From: Ryuthela nishihirai
Taxonomy: Eukaryota; Arthropoda; Arachnida; Araneae; Heptathelidae
Length of the DNA: 64,000 bases
NCBI GenBank assembly: GCA_038380435.1
Contig: JAWZYU010000025.1
Span: 26,884,707 to 26,948,706 of the forward strand
Direction: 5' to 3'
Numbering within the stretch: the first letter of the stretch is position 1; every line of letters begins with the position of its first letter. Below the pieces are notes generated by a model. The model made no database searches. It saw only the letters and a program-made list of their open reading frames with translations, and was not told where the DNA came from. The position numbers and the translations under genes are program-made. Shown here in pieces: positions 22,001 to 35,971 of the stretch.

Positions 22001-25000
22001 ATGGTGAAAAATCACATTTGAAGCAATTAAATATTAAAACAAAATAATATTTTACATTTGGAATGGTGCAATTTTTACTAATGGTACCAAAAGTAGCTTT
22101 TAAAAAATTATTACTTATCTTGAAAGATCAGTAGAAAAATCGTAAAATCTGTGTTTAGTTGAGCTGCATACTATACCTTTAGTTTTGTTCATTCCGATGG
22201 TGAAAGATTAAATACAAAACAACGAAAGGGCTTGCTCACTATAATACTAATTTGCTTCTAAACAAAAAAAAAACTGTACTTTGGGATAAAGACATGTAAG
22301 CTGAAATACAAGATGGAGACTCTACAAAACTTGAAACATGAGGCACCAGTCATGATGCATGATGGGTAAAAATAGTTCTTTAGTCTGACAGGTGTGGTGC
22401 TATTAATTGCCAGAAATGTATGTGAGTGGAGACTCTGTAACCTCCCTACTCTAGACCATCCTGCTTTACATAGACCTAGATGTAACCTTGCTCAAACTCA
22501 CTGAGTTGATTAAATATCCATCTGCGACATACAAACATCATTACCTTTCGATGTTAACCAGATTTACAGGTCAGGTTCAGTTTCTTTAATCTATAGTTTC
22601 CATTTATACCTCATGACAACCTTCCCTATAACTGATGGAATCTGTGTCATCCACCGTATTTTAAATATAGCCAGATGTGATTTTTCCCTTAATTTGCATA
22701 TATCACTGTCACACACTTCCATAGTAATTTGTATAAAAATGTAGCTCTATCCTTCTGGGTGGGACAATATTTTTGATGAGAAGTGTATATTTTACAGTTC
22801 TAGGCATCACACCAAAATTACACTGCCTGTAGATACTGCTTATAACTAGAAAACATTTTTAAGTGACAAATGACTTTATTTTTGCACATTAAGTGTGAAA
22901 TCTTTCTAGTAGTTTCAAGATAAAATTCTTTTCATTGTGATATTTTCATTTTTAGAATCTAATTTCAGTTTTAGTGGGTGTGTTTTAAACTGTTATAGGC
23001 TACCTGGCCATTTTGCTGATTGCTGTCCCAAAAATTCATCTAGGCAAAAAACCTTTGTGAGCATTGTTTCTGTGATACCAGAACTGGCAAATGAAATTGA
23101 CATTGTCAAAGAAAATGCAGTGGTTGGGGCTGCTATTGTAGCTCCTTCTATATCGATCGTTTCTTTCTGAAGAAAAAAGCATTTCTATAGATAATGAAAA
23201 GACTCTAGAAGACCAAATCCTTGATCGGAAAAGTGCACATTAAAGAATATGCTGAATGGCCTTGACAGGAAGCTACCATCTGTCTCCCAACAGCTGTTTC
23301 AGCTGGTCACCTCCCACAACCTTCTCTGACTGAGCTTTGGGGGTCCTTTTGACCTCACATTTAGCCCATTGTGTGCAAAAAGTACCTTTCAGAGGTAAAA
23401 TAAGCCAAAAACAATTTAAATTGGAAAAGGTAAAATTTCTTGTTTGATAATATAGAAATATTAGTTTCAATTGGATTTTTTTGCTTGTTGCTTGAATGAT
23501 AATCCTTGAATGTCAAGAACCACATGAAAATGTTTATGACACTACAAGTTAATTTTTGAATTGATCAGAACTTTCCCTGCTTTGTGTCTGCAAAGCTCCT
23601 TGCTCTGCCCTCAGTCAGTATGGGACATTGATGGGCTTGGAAAGACCACATCTGTCAGATGGGATGTTAAGCTGTGGTCCCATGTATGGAAAAGCCATAC
23701 CCTGTTACAAACATGCTGGATGACCTTGACAGGAGGCTACCATCTGTTCCCTAATAGTTGTCAAGTAGATCCCCTTCCCTCAACCTTCTCAGGGTCTTTG
23801 TGACCTGGCCATTTAGTTCATTGTGTACAAAAAAAGTACTGCTGGAGGTAAAACAACCCAACCTTGTTTTGTGTTTTTGAGGAAACTTTTTGATTCTCTA
23901 TAGAATTAGATAACAGATATTCTTTTTACTGTATTGAAATTTTTGCATTGTAAAAGTTTCCAAATTGCCTGCACCCTGACATTTTGAATCACATACATTT
24001 ATATTACCTTTCAACACTGAATTTGTCTAGATTATTTTTTTCTTGGATTGAGGTATAAAACTAAATATAATTATAAATTAATATACTGTTTCTTAATTTT
24101 AAATTGAAAGGTCAAAAATTATGTTTTGCCTGTTGTGGTGGGCTGAGCATTTCAGAGAAGTTCTAAATAATGTGATTATTTCTGCTCCTATTGTTTGTAA
24201 TGAGGATAGATGCATTACTGGCTTTCATGATGTCGCAATTTCACATTCCGAAGTCGCTTTGGCTATCTCTAAATTAAAACTGTATAAATCCCCAGGAGTG
24301 GATGAAATCACCACTGAAATGCTTAGAGCTGGGAACATTTGTGTTGTCATATGGCTGACTGAAATTTTGAATATTTTTTACAATAAAGGTGTTGTTCCTA
24401 AGGATTTTACTGGAGCTATTATTGTCCAGATTTTTAAAAAAGGTGATCGCAATTTACTGGTTTTTGTGATAATTATAGGGGATGGAATTAAGTAATTTGT
24501 TAAAAGTTAAGTAATGGAATGAAAGTTCATGATTAATTAAGAATTTGGTTGATGGACAACTTTGTGATGAACAGTGCGGATTCAGAAGTGGTAGGGGATG
24601 TATTGATTAAATATTTTCACTTACGCAGATTCTTGAGAAATGTTTAGAGTTTCAGAAACCTGTGATTACTAGCTTTATAGATTTCAAAAAGGCTTTTGAC
24701 TCTGCTGATTGACATAATTTGTGGTTGATTGTTAGATCATATGGAATACCTTATAAGTTAGTTAGTGTAATAAAAGCTCTCTGTAATAACACTGAGTCAT
24801 GTATGAGAGTTGGTACATCTTTCAGCAATTGGTTTAGCATTGCTAGTGGAACTAGACAAGGGTATATTTTGTCACCTTTTCTCTTTTGTTTGGTTATTGA
24901 TTATGTTATGCGAAATTCTTTGCAAGGGAAAGATTTTGGTCTTAAATGATCTAGAGATTTCGAAATTTCTTATTTAGATTATGCAGATGATTTGGTCCTG

Positions 25001-28000
25001 TTGGCTAATAATGCTGATGAGATGAATTCTTTCATTACGGCTGTTTATGAGAATGATAATAGAGTAGGTTTGGTGATAAACAGAGAAAAAACTAAAGTGA
25101 TGAAAATTGGTCAGGCATATGGTACTTCAGGTGCTTTGAATGGCTGTTCTATTGAGCAAGTGTCTCAGTTTCAGTACCTTGGGAACTATGTAAAAGATAC
25201 TGGTGATGTGCGGCATGAGATAAATAGAAGAATAGGAATTGCCGCTGGGACTTCTAAGAATCTATGGAGAGTGTGGAAAAATAGGCATATATACCTAAAA
25301 ACTAAAATTAGGCTGTATAATAGTTTGGTTCTTTCTAAGGTTAGTTATGGTAGCGAAACATGGACACTTTGTAAGCAGGATAACAAGAAACTCGATGCCT
25401 TTGATTCTAGATGCTTATGCAGTATCTTGGGCATTAGGTGGTTTGACGTAAGTAATGATGAGGTTATAAGAAGCAGTCATCAACCTCCTTTGAGCAGCAT
25501 ATTGTGCAGAGGAAACTGCTTTTATTTGGCCATGTTGCCTGTATGCATAGCTGCAGATTGACAAAGAGGATTATAAACAGTGTGCCTAAGAGTTTCAGGA
25601 AAGAGGGGGGGGGGACCTAGGATGCGATGGGCAGACAATGTCAAGCAAGACCTTGTTAGAATTGGCCTAGAGTGGCCAAATGCAGCAGCTGTAGCTTAGA
25701 ACAGACACTTCTGGAGAGAAAAATTACAGTCTGGTTGGACCTCCATAGCCCATGGCTGCATGAGGATTTTTGTATGTATGTACTCATTATTTCAATTAAT
25801 GTGATCAGTAGGGTAAGAAAATATTTTATTAGAGATGGAAATTAGTTATCTGTTTTAAAGTGTATAAAAAGTCTGAAGTCTATGGAAGAATCTTTGTTTG
25901 ACTTTTAACCTTTTTTGAAGTTCAGTTCATCTTGATCTTTGTTTCATAAAGCTCAGTTCATTTTGAGTTCAGTCAGTTTTATTTTTGTTATGTTTAGTTT
26001 CCCATAGCGTAAGCTTAAAATATTGTGCTCTTCTGCCTCTAATGTTTCATAAAACTTTGAAAAATATTTATGTAAAATGAAAGCAAACAATAAAAGTGTA
26101 TACTTTTATTTTAATTTTTAGGGTTTGGCTGCTTTCTTGAAAGCTATTGGTTATTTAATCCCACTTATGGATGCTGAATACGCGAACTACTATACCAGAG
26201 AAGTGATGTTGATCCTGATTCGAGAATTTCAGTCTCCTGATGAAGAAATGAAAAAAATTGTGCTAAAGGTAAAACAAAATATATATTGGAAACGTAGATG
26301 TTCATTGAAATAGTCCAAATTTTTGGAAATGCCTGTTACCTATATCGTTTACTTATTTCTTGTTTTCATACTAAATGGAAAAAGACTTTATCATTTTACA
26401 TATAAAATTTAAAGAAAATATTAGAATTGGAGCATGTATCATATAGAGGAATTATCTGTGATATATGTTATATAATATGACAAAGTTAGCCCAATTGCAC
26501 CAAGTGTTAATAATTAAGAAGTCAACCCTTCCAGTGTCAAGCTTGGAAAATTCACAAACACTTAGGCCCAGTGTTCAGAAAAAAAAAGTAGGCATTAAAA
26601 CAATATCCTGAAGTAACTAGCAAATAGATATGTTAAGTCACTAATAGAGGATGATTATTTGGCAGCCAGTAGCTCAGCAGTCAGAGCTCCTGATATGTTA
26701 TCAGGAAGTCAGCAAAGTGCTGATTAATAACACCATTGCATTAAAGAACTCTGTCACCAACAAGCGAGAAAAAACACCACCAGACCGTGAAAATATCAGC
26801 TCCTGTGAAAAACAGCACACAATCTGGACGTCTTCCTTGTACAACTAAAGAGGCTATCTCTAGAAGAATGCAGTAACAAAGCCAATGCAAATAAAACTAA
26901 CCTAAATTTCACTGCAGCGATCTACGACTGTCTCTAGAAGAACACAGTAACGAAGTCAATGCATGTATGACTAATTAATCTAAACTTCACTGCACTGTTC
27001 TACAACTATCAGTTATTCTTTTTGTGTCAATGAGCTGATTGTTTTTCCTTATACCATGTGACTAGTCCAGCACCTACAGTATTTATAGAGTTAACTTAAT
27101 CTTTATTCATCTTCTTTTAAGACTTGCTGTATGTTATGATAATTTCTTTAAATAGTTAAACCATACTGTTTCTACACATATAAATTAAATTGCATGATCA
27201 GTAATATCAAATTGATTTTTAAAATGACTAATAGCTTATGATATAAGCACACTGTGTATGCCATTTTCGTTTTTGAACAGCTGTATCAGTTATTTGTAAA
27301 GAAGAAAATCTAATGAAATCTAACATTTAGTTGAAACCACAAAACATCACAGGTAAATTTTACTATTAAGTTTTTCTTTTTGCACCTTATGGATAATTGA
27401 AACTTATTTTGTGTGTTTCACAATTCAGATCAAAATCAAAGTAACTATGATGCTACAAGCTGCATGGCATAGCAATGTAATATGCATCAAAAGTATGATT
27501 GTTCAGTAGCAATTTACAACAGAGAGAAAATGTTAATATCTATTATTTTTGAAATAAATATGAATATGAAATATCTACAGTTATATTAAATCTAGGTACA
27601 AGTTCCGAACAGTCAAAAATTTCTTACAATAAATAGTGAAAATAATAATTACTGAATATTTAAAAAATATTCACTGAATACAAGAACACTAAATCTGGAT
27701 TTCACTGTATTTTGCATATAAATCACAATTTAGTTTATATTAGTAGAGCTAACAACTTAGTGCAGCAAAAAATTTTCTTTCTATGGAAGATAAATTTTTG
27801 CAAAAAATATTTATATATAACTGAAAATTACTGAATAGCTTAAAAACGAAATATATTGACATTTTTGCAGTAAATTAAATGGTCATTTATTCAACAGTTC
27901 CAATCAACATATTATTGCTATGAAAAAGTGTACTCACTCTCAAGGTATGTTCCTCCAAGTGACCTCTGTGAGGACGAGCATTTATCGTCCATTAACACAG

Positions 28001-31000
28001 AATCGGGACCCACTGCTGTGAGAAATTAATAAAAATAAGTCTTGAGAGTGAAGCTACCAACACATCACCAGCTCCAAAACTGTCTCTTTTCCAGATGTTA
28101 ATGGAATGTTATCTGGTTCCAGGCTGTTATCAGATCAATAGTCGTCTGGAATCTGTTTGAAGACTAAATCAGGATTCATCAGTGAACAGAACATTGCCCC
28201 ATTGACGTCAAGTCCAGTTGTGATGTTGTCGATACCAATTCATTCGGTCTGTGCACTGGCTGGTTGCCAAAGGGACACACAACTGGTCTTACATAAAGAT
28301 TACCTGCATGAAGACTTCTGGACACAGTTTGCTGGGATACAGCCCATCCTGTGGATGCAGTGAGGTCGAAAGCAGGGTGACATGCTGTGTGGGTTCTATG
28401 GTGCCTTATATTCAGGAACAGGTAATGGTTGTCTCTAGTTGATGTGGCCCATGGACATCCAAAAACAGATCTTCTAGTGATGGTTTGCCTTGTTTGAAAT
28501 CGATTTGAAAGGTGGCCTACAATGCTACGATTCATATTTAGCTGTCTGGCTACCTCAAACTGGTATTGTCTGGTCTCAAGCCTCCTGGTTTATTGCCACA
28601 GCATTTCTTCAGTGAAAAGATTTCTTCCAGCTATTAATCTAATGGTTGGCTAGCTCGGTTATTGTACCTCAAGATTAACACGAACTGATGCAGACATACA
28701 AATGAGGTACTTTTTATATTGATCTGTTTTGCGTGTGTGCCTGTGTTAAATGCAAATTTCATGTACAGATTTGAACTCAGTTTCGTTCTTTTATGTAAAA
28801 AATCTGATATTTGTTATTTAATGTCAGTTATTGCACAAGATATGCCGATTTTTGCATTTGTTGTTTAAATTTTGAGCCCCATTAATCATCCACATAGTCA
28901 TTTCAGTTTGCTTCTCAATTTAGTTTTTATTCTGTTTTTCAAACTAAAAAATATTTCATGAGAAATGTTCTTTACTGGCATTGCTAAATAAATTGCCATC
29001 CCAAATATGCCATTTTACTTACAACTTTGCACATGCATACAACATTTTTTTACATACATACAACTTTATAATTTTAAGATAGAAGTCCTTGTAGTGAAGG
29101 GACAATTAAAATTTTTTATATAAAAGATATATATGTATAGTTATTTCAAATCAGCATGTAGTTACTGAAGTGTAACAAATCATCCATTGAATGACAGATA
29201 AAGTGGATGATTTCAGAATGTTTGCAATTAATTAGTCTCTAGTAGTAACAGATGTCACCTGATCATCTTTCTGTCATGAACCCTATGCATATTATTGTAT
29301 TGTAAAATGCTTTTAATTGCAATAGTAGCTTTTCAATTTACATTTGCAAAAAATTTAAGAAAGGTTATGTGTTTCATTAATAGGTAGTAAAGCAGTGTTG
29401 TGCAACTGATGGTGTGGAACCCCAGTATATTAAAGAAGAAGTACTGCCACATTTTTTCAAGCACTTCTGGAATCATAGAATGGCATTGGACAGGAGAAAT
29501 TACAGACAGGTATGTTGTAAAGTAGGAAATTTGTATTTCCAAATTTGAATTGTCTACTGGAAAAGAAATAGTGCAGAAAATGCCAATTTCTAGGAAATAC
29601 TCCTCATAATTGTGGGAGCAATATATTGTGCAAAACTATGCATATGTGTGTAATGGTAGCTATGGTATCAGTGGAAGAACAATGAATCCCCAGTGATGAT
29701 TACCTAGCTACCATTACAGACCACAGATGCATCACATGGAGGTGGAACCAAACTATGTAATTTTATTCTCCAAAACTGTCTTCAGCTTCTGCATTCGACC
29801 ACTGTAGGTGAATTCTAACAAGGTTCTTTTTGACATTCCCCACCACATTCAAGGTCTCACCCTTTTTCTTAGGCTTTAGTCACACTGTTCATAACCCTAT
29901 TTACTAATCTGATTTTGCCATTATGCATACAAGAAATATCTCCAAACCAGTGTAATCTGCATAACATGCTGCTCAAAGATGTGTGCAGACTCATTTGCCT
30001 AACCTCATCATTACTTAAAATATCAAACCATCTGACACTCAAGATACTGCCTAAACATCTAGAATCAAAAGCATCAAGTTTCCTCTTATTTTGCTTACAA
30101 ATGGTCCACATTTCAGTAATATAACTAACTTTAGAGACACCCAAAATATTTTTTTGACTAATTTTAGTCTCTAAGTGTATAGGCCTATATTTCCACACTC
30201 TACATAGATTCTTAAAAGTCTCAGCAGCAGTTCCTGTCCTATTTATCTCATGCTGCACATCACCAGTAGCTGTTACACAGCTACTGGTGATGAAACTGCG
30301 ACACTTATTCGAGGGTACAACCATTTGAAACAACTGGAGCTCAACCAGCTGTGACCATTTTTCATCACTTTAATTGATTCTATGTTAATCACCAAACTTA
30401 CTCTATTATCATGGTCATGAACAACTCTAATGAAAGAGTTCATCTCATCAACATTATTTGCCAATGGGGCCAAATCATCATCATAATCTAAATAAGAAAT
30501 TTCCAAATCTTAAAAGCAGTGGTTTCCAACTTTTTTGGGCCAAACTTTTAAAAAGTATTATTTTTCTAATGCCCTTTCATAGAAATCAAATAATTTTTCC
30601 TGTATGAAACTAGTTGAAACTTGAAATATTATACTTTTAGGACAGTTTAGGGATATAGCTTCATAAATATATATTAATATTTTGTATAGCACTCCTCCAG
30701 ATCTTAACTAGACTTTGTACAGTAATTAATCGTGAAATTAAATTTTAATTAAAAAACTTTAATTGGACTAATTTCAAGGAAAAATAGACATATTAGTCTT
30801 TCTAACATTTGCTGCACAAAAAAATTTATAAGTTGTGCAAGGTGGTACACAAATTTTTGTTTTCTTCAAATGTTTCTTTGGAAAGAAGGGTGCATGTTAT
30901 ACATAAGAAAATATGGCATATATATAATAACTGCCAAACATCTATAAAATATAGGCTATATTCACAATATATAAGTTTAATAATTAATAATTACTACAGT

Positions 31001-34000
31001 TTACATTGTATAATACCTTAGGATATACCTCCTCATGTGAAGGGTCGATTCCACAGACATATCAGCTGCATTAACAACAGCATTGTCATTGATGTTAATG
31101 CAGCTGATATCTGTCTGTGGAATCGACCCTTCACATGAGGAGGTATATCCTAAGGTATTATACAAGTTGTCATAACTTGCGGATATGCAGTTCATAGCTA
31201 TCATGTTGTACATATAATCTTCTATGCTCTCTACAGTTTATTACCATGTCCAAATGATATTACTTCACACGTAAAAAGTGTGTACTTAATAGATGAGATT
31301 TTTATACATTTTCTGATTTTGCTGCAAGCTGATGTGTGAAATACGTGGCTGTGATATAAAGCAATCTCCCAACTATATACGATTTACTGACATTAAATGT
31401 ACATCAAATCTTTAACCCTTTAATGCTCAGCACCCTTCCACTGTCCAGCCTGAAAAACTGGTTTCCATCCAGAGACCAAGCTATTTTCTCCCTGTGCTCA
31501 GTCAAAAAAAATTAATTTTAGACCTCTTTTTGCCAAATAACTAATGAAAGGAATTATAGCATGTTATATGCCAAATTAATCAGCATTTAATTCTGGATTT
31601 TCTGAAAAAAAAATATTTAACAAAAAAAAGACAAGTTTTATTTTAATAGGACCTTTTTAGAGTTTAGTAAAAAAAATGCATCTGGCAACACAAATAAAAA
31701 TTTATTTAAAAAAAAACTAATAGTAATGCACATAATAGAATAAATGGCTATTTATTTCTGAATAACAAAAAAAAAATTTTTTTGGTTTCAAGTAAATATT
31801 TTCCTTGTAATTTTTTTCTTAGCACCATACTTCGAGAAAAATCCAGACTTTTAGCCAATTGTGCTGAGTCAGATAAACGAGTCAACTTTAGAATTTTTAA
31901 AAAAAAAATAAGCAATCGATGGAAATAATTCCAAATTAATATACCAAATTAAACAGAATTTAATTACGAATTTTATAAAAAAAAAAATAATATGAACAAG
32001 TTTACGAGCATATTGATTTTAATATGCCTTTTTCAATGTGATATGGTGAAAAAAAAAAAAGATTGCACTATACAATTAAGGTGGGTCCACGAATGGCATG
32101 TTACCAATGGGCTTGGAAAGGCTGTCGTCCATCAGATGGAACGTTAAGTTGTGGCCCTGTGTGCGGGAGAGCCATACCCTGTGCACTTTAAAGAACATGC
32201 TGGATGGCCTTGACGGGATGGCTACCATCTGTCTTCCAACAGCTGTTCCAGGTGGTCACTTCCCCCAACCTTCTCGGAGCCTTCAGGGGCCTTGTGGCCT
32301 GGCCATTTAGCCCATGGTGTGCAAAAAACTGCTGCTCAGAGGTAAAACAATCCAATACAATTAAGGCTTTTTAAAAACAAAAAACCTGATGAATAAAAAT
32401 AGTTAAATTATATATTTGGCAGTCCCATGGCTGAGTGGTTAGCACGCTTGGCTACTGATCTAAGGGACCTGGATTCGAGCCCTGGGTAAGGCATGGATAT
32501 ATGTGTCGTTTTTCTGCTGAGGTCCTGCCATCCTCACAGATTTTCTATGTGTCATATAAACTGACAGGCTCCCGTCAGACCTCTGTGGCAAGCAGTTGCT
32601 TGAGGGAGTATTTATTTTTTTTATTCATAAATTATATATTTATCGAAGGGAAATTTCCTCTCGAATGAAACATTCACAGTGAGTTTAGTGGAAGGGGGAC
32701 GCCTTACTGAAATTGCACTCCCACATGACTGATTTCCATAGCAAGGAAGTCTATTTTGCTTCCATATCCAAGATATTTTTAGAAAATGCTACAACTCGAA
32801 AGTTTTTTTACTAAAAAAGGAAAGAAAAATTACATTTAACCTAATGGGATGTTAAATGAAATATCTGCAACAACTTTTAAGCTGGCCTCTGATGTAGCAT
32901 AGCTCAGAAAGATCTATAAATCGGCCAAAAGATCGCTAACTTATGGATATGAATCTACAGAAATGAATTTGCTTCCATATCCCAGACCTTGTTTATTTTC
33001 AGAAAATTATACCAGATCAAAGTTTTACTGGAAAAGTAATAATTAATAAAATAAAAATTTACATATATCCTATTGTGAGGTTAAAATATCCACAGCAACA
33101 AGTTGTAAGCTGGCCATTCAATGTAGCATAACTATGAAAAATCAATACTTTTCGATCAGCCAAAAGATCACTAATTTACAAAAATAAATCTGCTGAAATG
33201 AAAACTAAGGTTTAAATATAAAAAGTATATAACTTTACAAAGGGTATCCAATATGTTGAACCAAAACTGTAAACAATATGAGAGCCACTTTATAGTACAT
33301 GGAACAAAGATAGCATATGTCAGCCATCTGCCTCTTTTTTTGCCTCAGTGAGCCATTACATAATTAAGTGCAGCTGCATTTCCTTCCAGTTTCGATTTTA
33401 AGAGCGAGAAAGATGCATAGAATGCTGGGAAAAATGAAAAAAATTATTTTGGGAATACTGAAATAAGTTTTTGACAGAAAAGAATGTGAAACAGAAAAAA
33501 AAAATGGTGGTATATATTTCGTAATTACTTCCAAAATCTACCATTTTTAGAAAGAGCAGTTTTTTTTAGGGGTTTTTTGAAAAGTTAAGGAAAAATTTGA
33601 TAATAGTTTAAATTAAACTTATGAACTTAAATCAGAAGATTGCTTCAGCAAATAGGAACATTAACAAGCAAATCGACAATACCATTTAGTGCTTCTTAGA
33701 AATGGCAATCAGATGGCTTTATAAAATTATTTATATTGTAGTTTTATAAAATATGCATCAAATTAAAAAACAATATTTTTGAAGCCTGAATTATATATTT
33801 TTGTAAGATTAATATATAAAAAATTACAATGGCAATTTTTATTTTTTAAAAATAGATTTTTTTTTTTGTTGTACTAAAAATGTATACATTCATTCTTGGC
33901 CTCTCATTTCGGATTCTGTGAATGTGTACAGATGATGTGGACACTGGAAGTATTAAAGACAAAAGAATAACATTATTTGGACTAGTCCATTTCAAAATGG

Positions 34001-35931
34001 GCTGTTTTTGGGCCATTATGTGCTTCAAAGGGTTAAAGTCACAAGCTAAAATATTAACTTTAAAGTTTAAAAAAGATGTGTGACATGTTTTGCCGACCTC
34101 TCAGATTTGTGAAGCGTGACCCTGCCTTGCTGACCCGCACACTGCAAACAGCTCTTACCATCTCATCCCAAAGTTGCTCGATAGTGTTTAGATCTGGGGA
34201 CTGTGTGGGTTCCTGGAACCATTTGGTGATGATACATGCCTTGTGAGTTAGTGTGTTATCATGCTGAATGTGTTAATCCAAGTGAGGATAAACTAGCCAT
34301 GAAGGGATGAACTTGGTCAGCAAAGATGTTCAAATACACTTTTGTGTTCAGATGCCCTTCAATGGGTATTGGGGCTAGGTGTACCAGGAAAACATTCCCC
34401 ATATAATCACTCCACCACCACTGACTGGCCTGTACTCTTGACACCAGACAAGATGGCTCCATGGCCTCATGTTGCTTGGGCAATTTCTGATCCTTCCATC
34501 AACATGATGCAAAAGGACTTGATTAGTCCAACCAAGCTATTTTTTTCCAGTCAACAGTCCAGTGTCGATGCTTCTGCACCCACTAGAGATGTACTTCCGT
34601 GTTCTTCACTGACATCATGAGCACTCGACCTGGTCGGCAGCTGTTGTAACCCATTCACAACATGGTCCGATACATGGTGCATTCGGTGATAACCTTCTGC
34701 ACGCCAACGTTTAATTCTGCTGTGATTTGTCTGGTTGTGGCCCATCTGTTTGCTTGCATGATTCTCACCAGTTTCTTTTGACTTCTCCGATGGACAAGAT
34801 GTTTTCGTCCACAGGATTGCTGGTAGTTTTTTGCATCATTCTCAGTAAACCCTTGAAATGTTGTGCATGAAAAGCCCAGGAGGACAGCCATTTGGGAGAT
34901 GTTAGAACCAGCATGCCAAGCACCAACTTTCTAGTTACTTTCAAAGTCACTCAGATCACTCGTTTTGCCCATTCTGACACTCAATCCAACTCTTAACTGA
35001 TTCTGGAATGAGCCATTTATGTGCCAAAGTGTGGTGTACATAATAAATTGGTATCTCAGTGCATTTACTTAAGAATAATTTTTTTAACATGTTTTAATCC
35101 TTTGTAGCTTTAAATTTTCAAGCAAAAGTATAATTTTAAGTGCATGCTGCTCTTCATGCACATAATTTCTGCTCTCAGAAAATAATGATGACTTCAAATA
35201 TTGGATATTAGTTTTATATAATATGTGCAATACATTCACATTAGCATGACCCATTTTTGAATAACTTAATTTATTGTTAAATGTTAATTAATTGCTTGTA
35301 ATTTACTTAAAAAATGCTTATTAGTATAATTAAGTATATGAACAGAATACTAAAAGATACAAAATGAACCTACCATTAATGTTTAGAATATTTATTTTCA
35401 AATATAAAATTTAATTTTTTTAATGTAGCCTTTAGAAGTATATTTGTTAGGTCTTTTAATTATTAGTTTTTTTTAATAAAGCATTTATATATATTTTTCT
35501 TCTCCTGACAGCTTGTGGACACCACAGTTGAAATAGCTAATAAAGTAGGAGCTGCTGAGATCATACACCGAATAGTAGATGATTTAAAAGATGAAAATGA
35601 ACAATATCGTAAGATGGTAATGGAAACAATAGAAAAAATTATGGCAAATTTAGGAGCAGCAGATATAGATTCAAGATTGGAAGAGCAACTTATTGATGGT
35701 ATTTTGTATGCTTTCCAAGAGCAGACAACAGAAGTAAGTGAATATATTTTGGTTTTTGCAAATGATTTGCTAAGCTCACATTTTGAAATTAATGGAATGC
35801 AATAAAAAAAAATTTTTACATATTTGATGCTCTTTTTTTTTTTCATCTTTATGACATTACAGTAAGAATCTTAAGTAAATATAGTATCAGAAACAGGGCT
35901 GGATCTAGGGAGGCAAGGGAGCATTCCCCCC

Positions 35932-35971
<40 letters not shown>

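Larger units (their letters stand above)
31412..34036. mobile_element. piggyBac-like non-autonomous element carrying both SINE families
   Basis: TTAA at 31412-31415 and 34033-34036. The left end CCCTTTAATGCTCAGCA and the reversed right end CCCTTTGAAGCACAT are similar, in the piggyBac style. The interior has no transposase. It holds diverged internal repeats, SINE-A at 32085-32357, SINE-B at 32418-32628 and a 213-bp tandem at 32756-33203. Related fragments occur at 10.8, 13.5 and perhaps 60 and 62.4 kb. Whether the two ends belong to one insertion is an inference. Confidence 0.5.

Noticed and set aside
26655..26720. tRNA-like stretch GTAGCTCAGCAGTCAGAGCTCC
   Set aside because: No B box at the right distance and no related copy in the window, so neither a tRNA nor a SINE can be supported.
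26857..27008. CRISPR-like or satellite array
   Set aside because: Only two diverged 74-bp units without spacers; a simple tandem duplication in an animal intron.
35463..35846. Minus-strand 127-codon ORF opposite the 35512 exon
   Set aside because: It is the antisense shadow of a SF3B1 exon.
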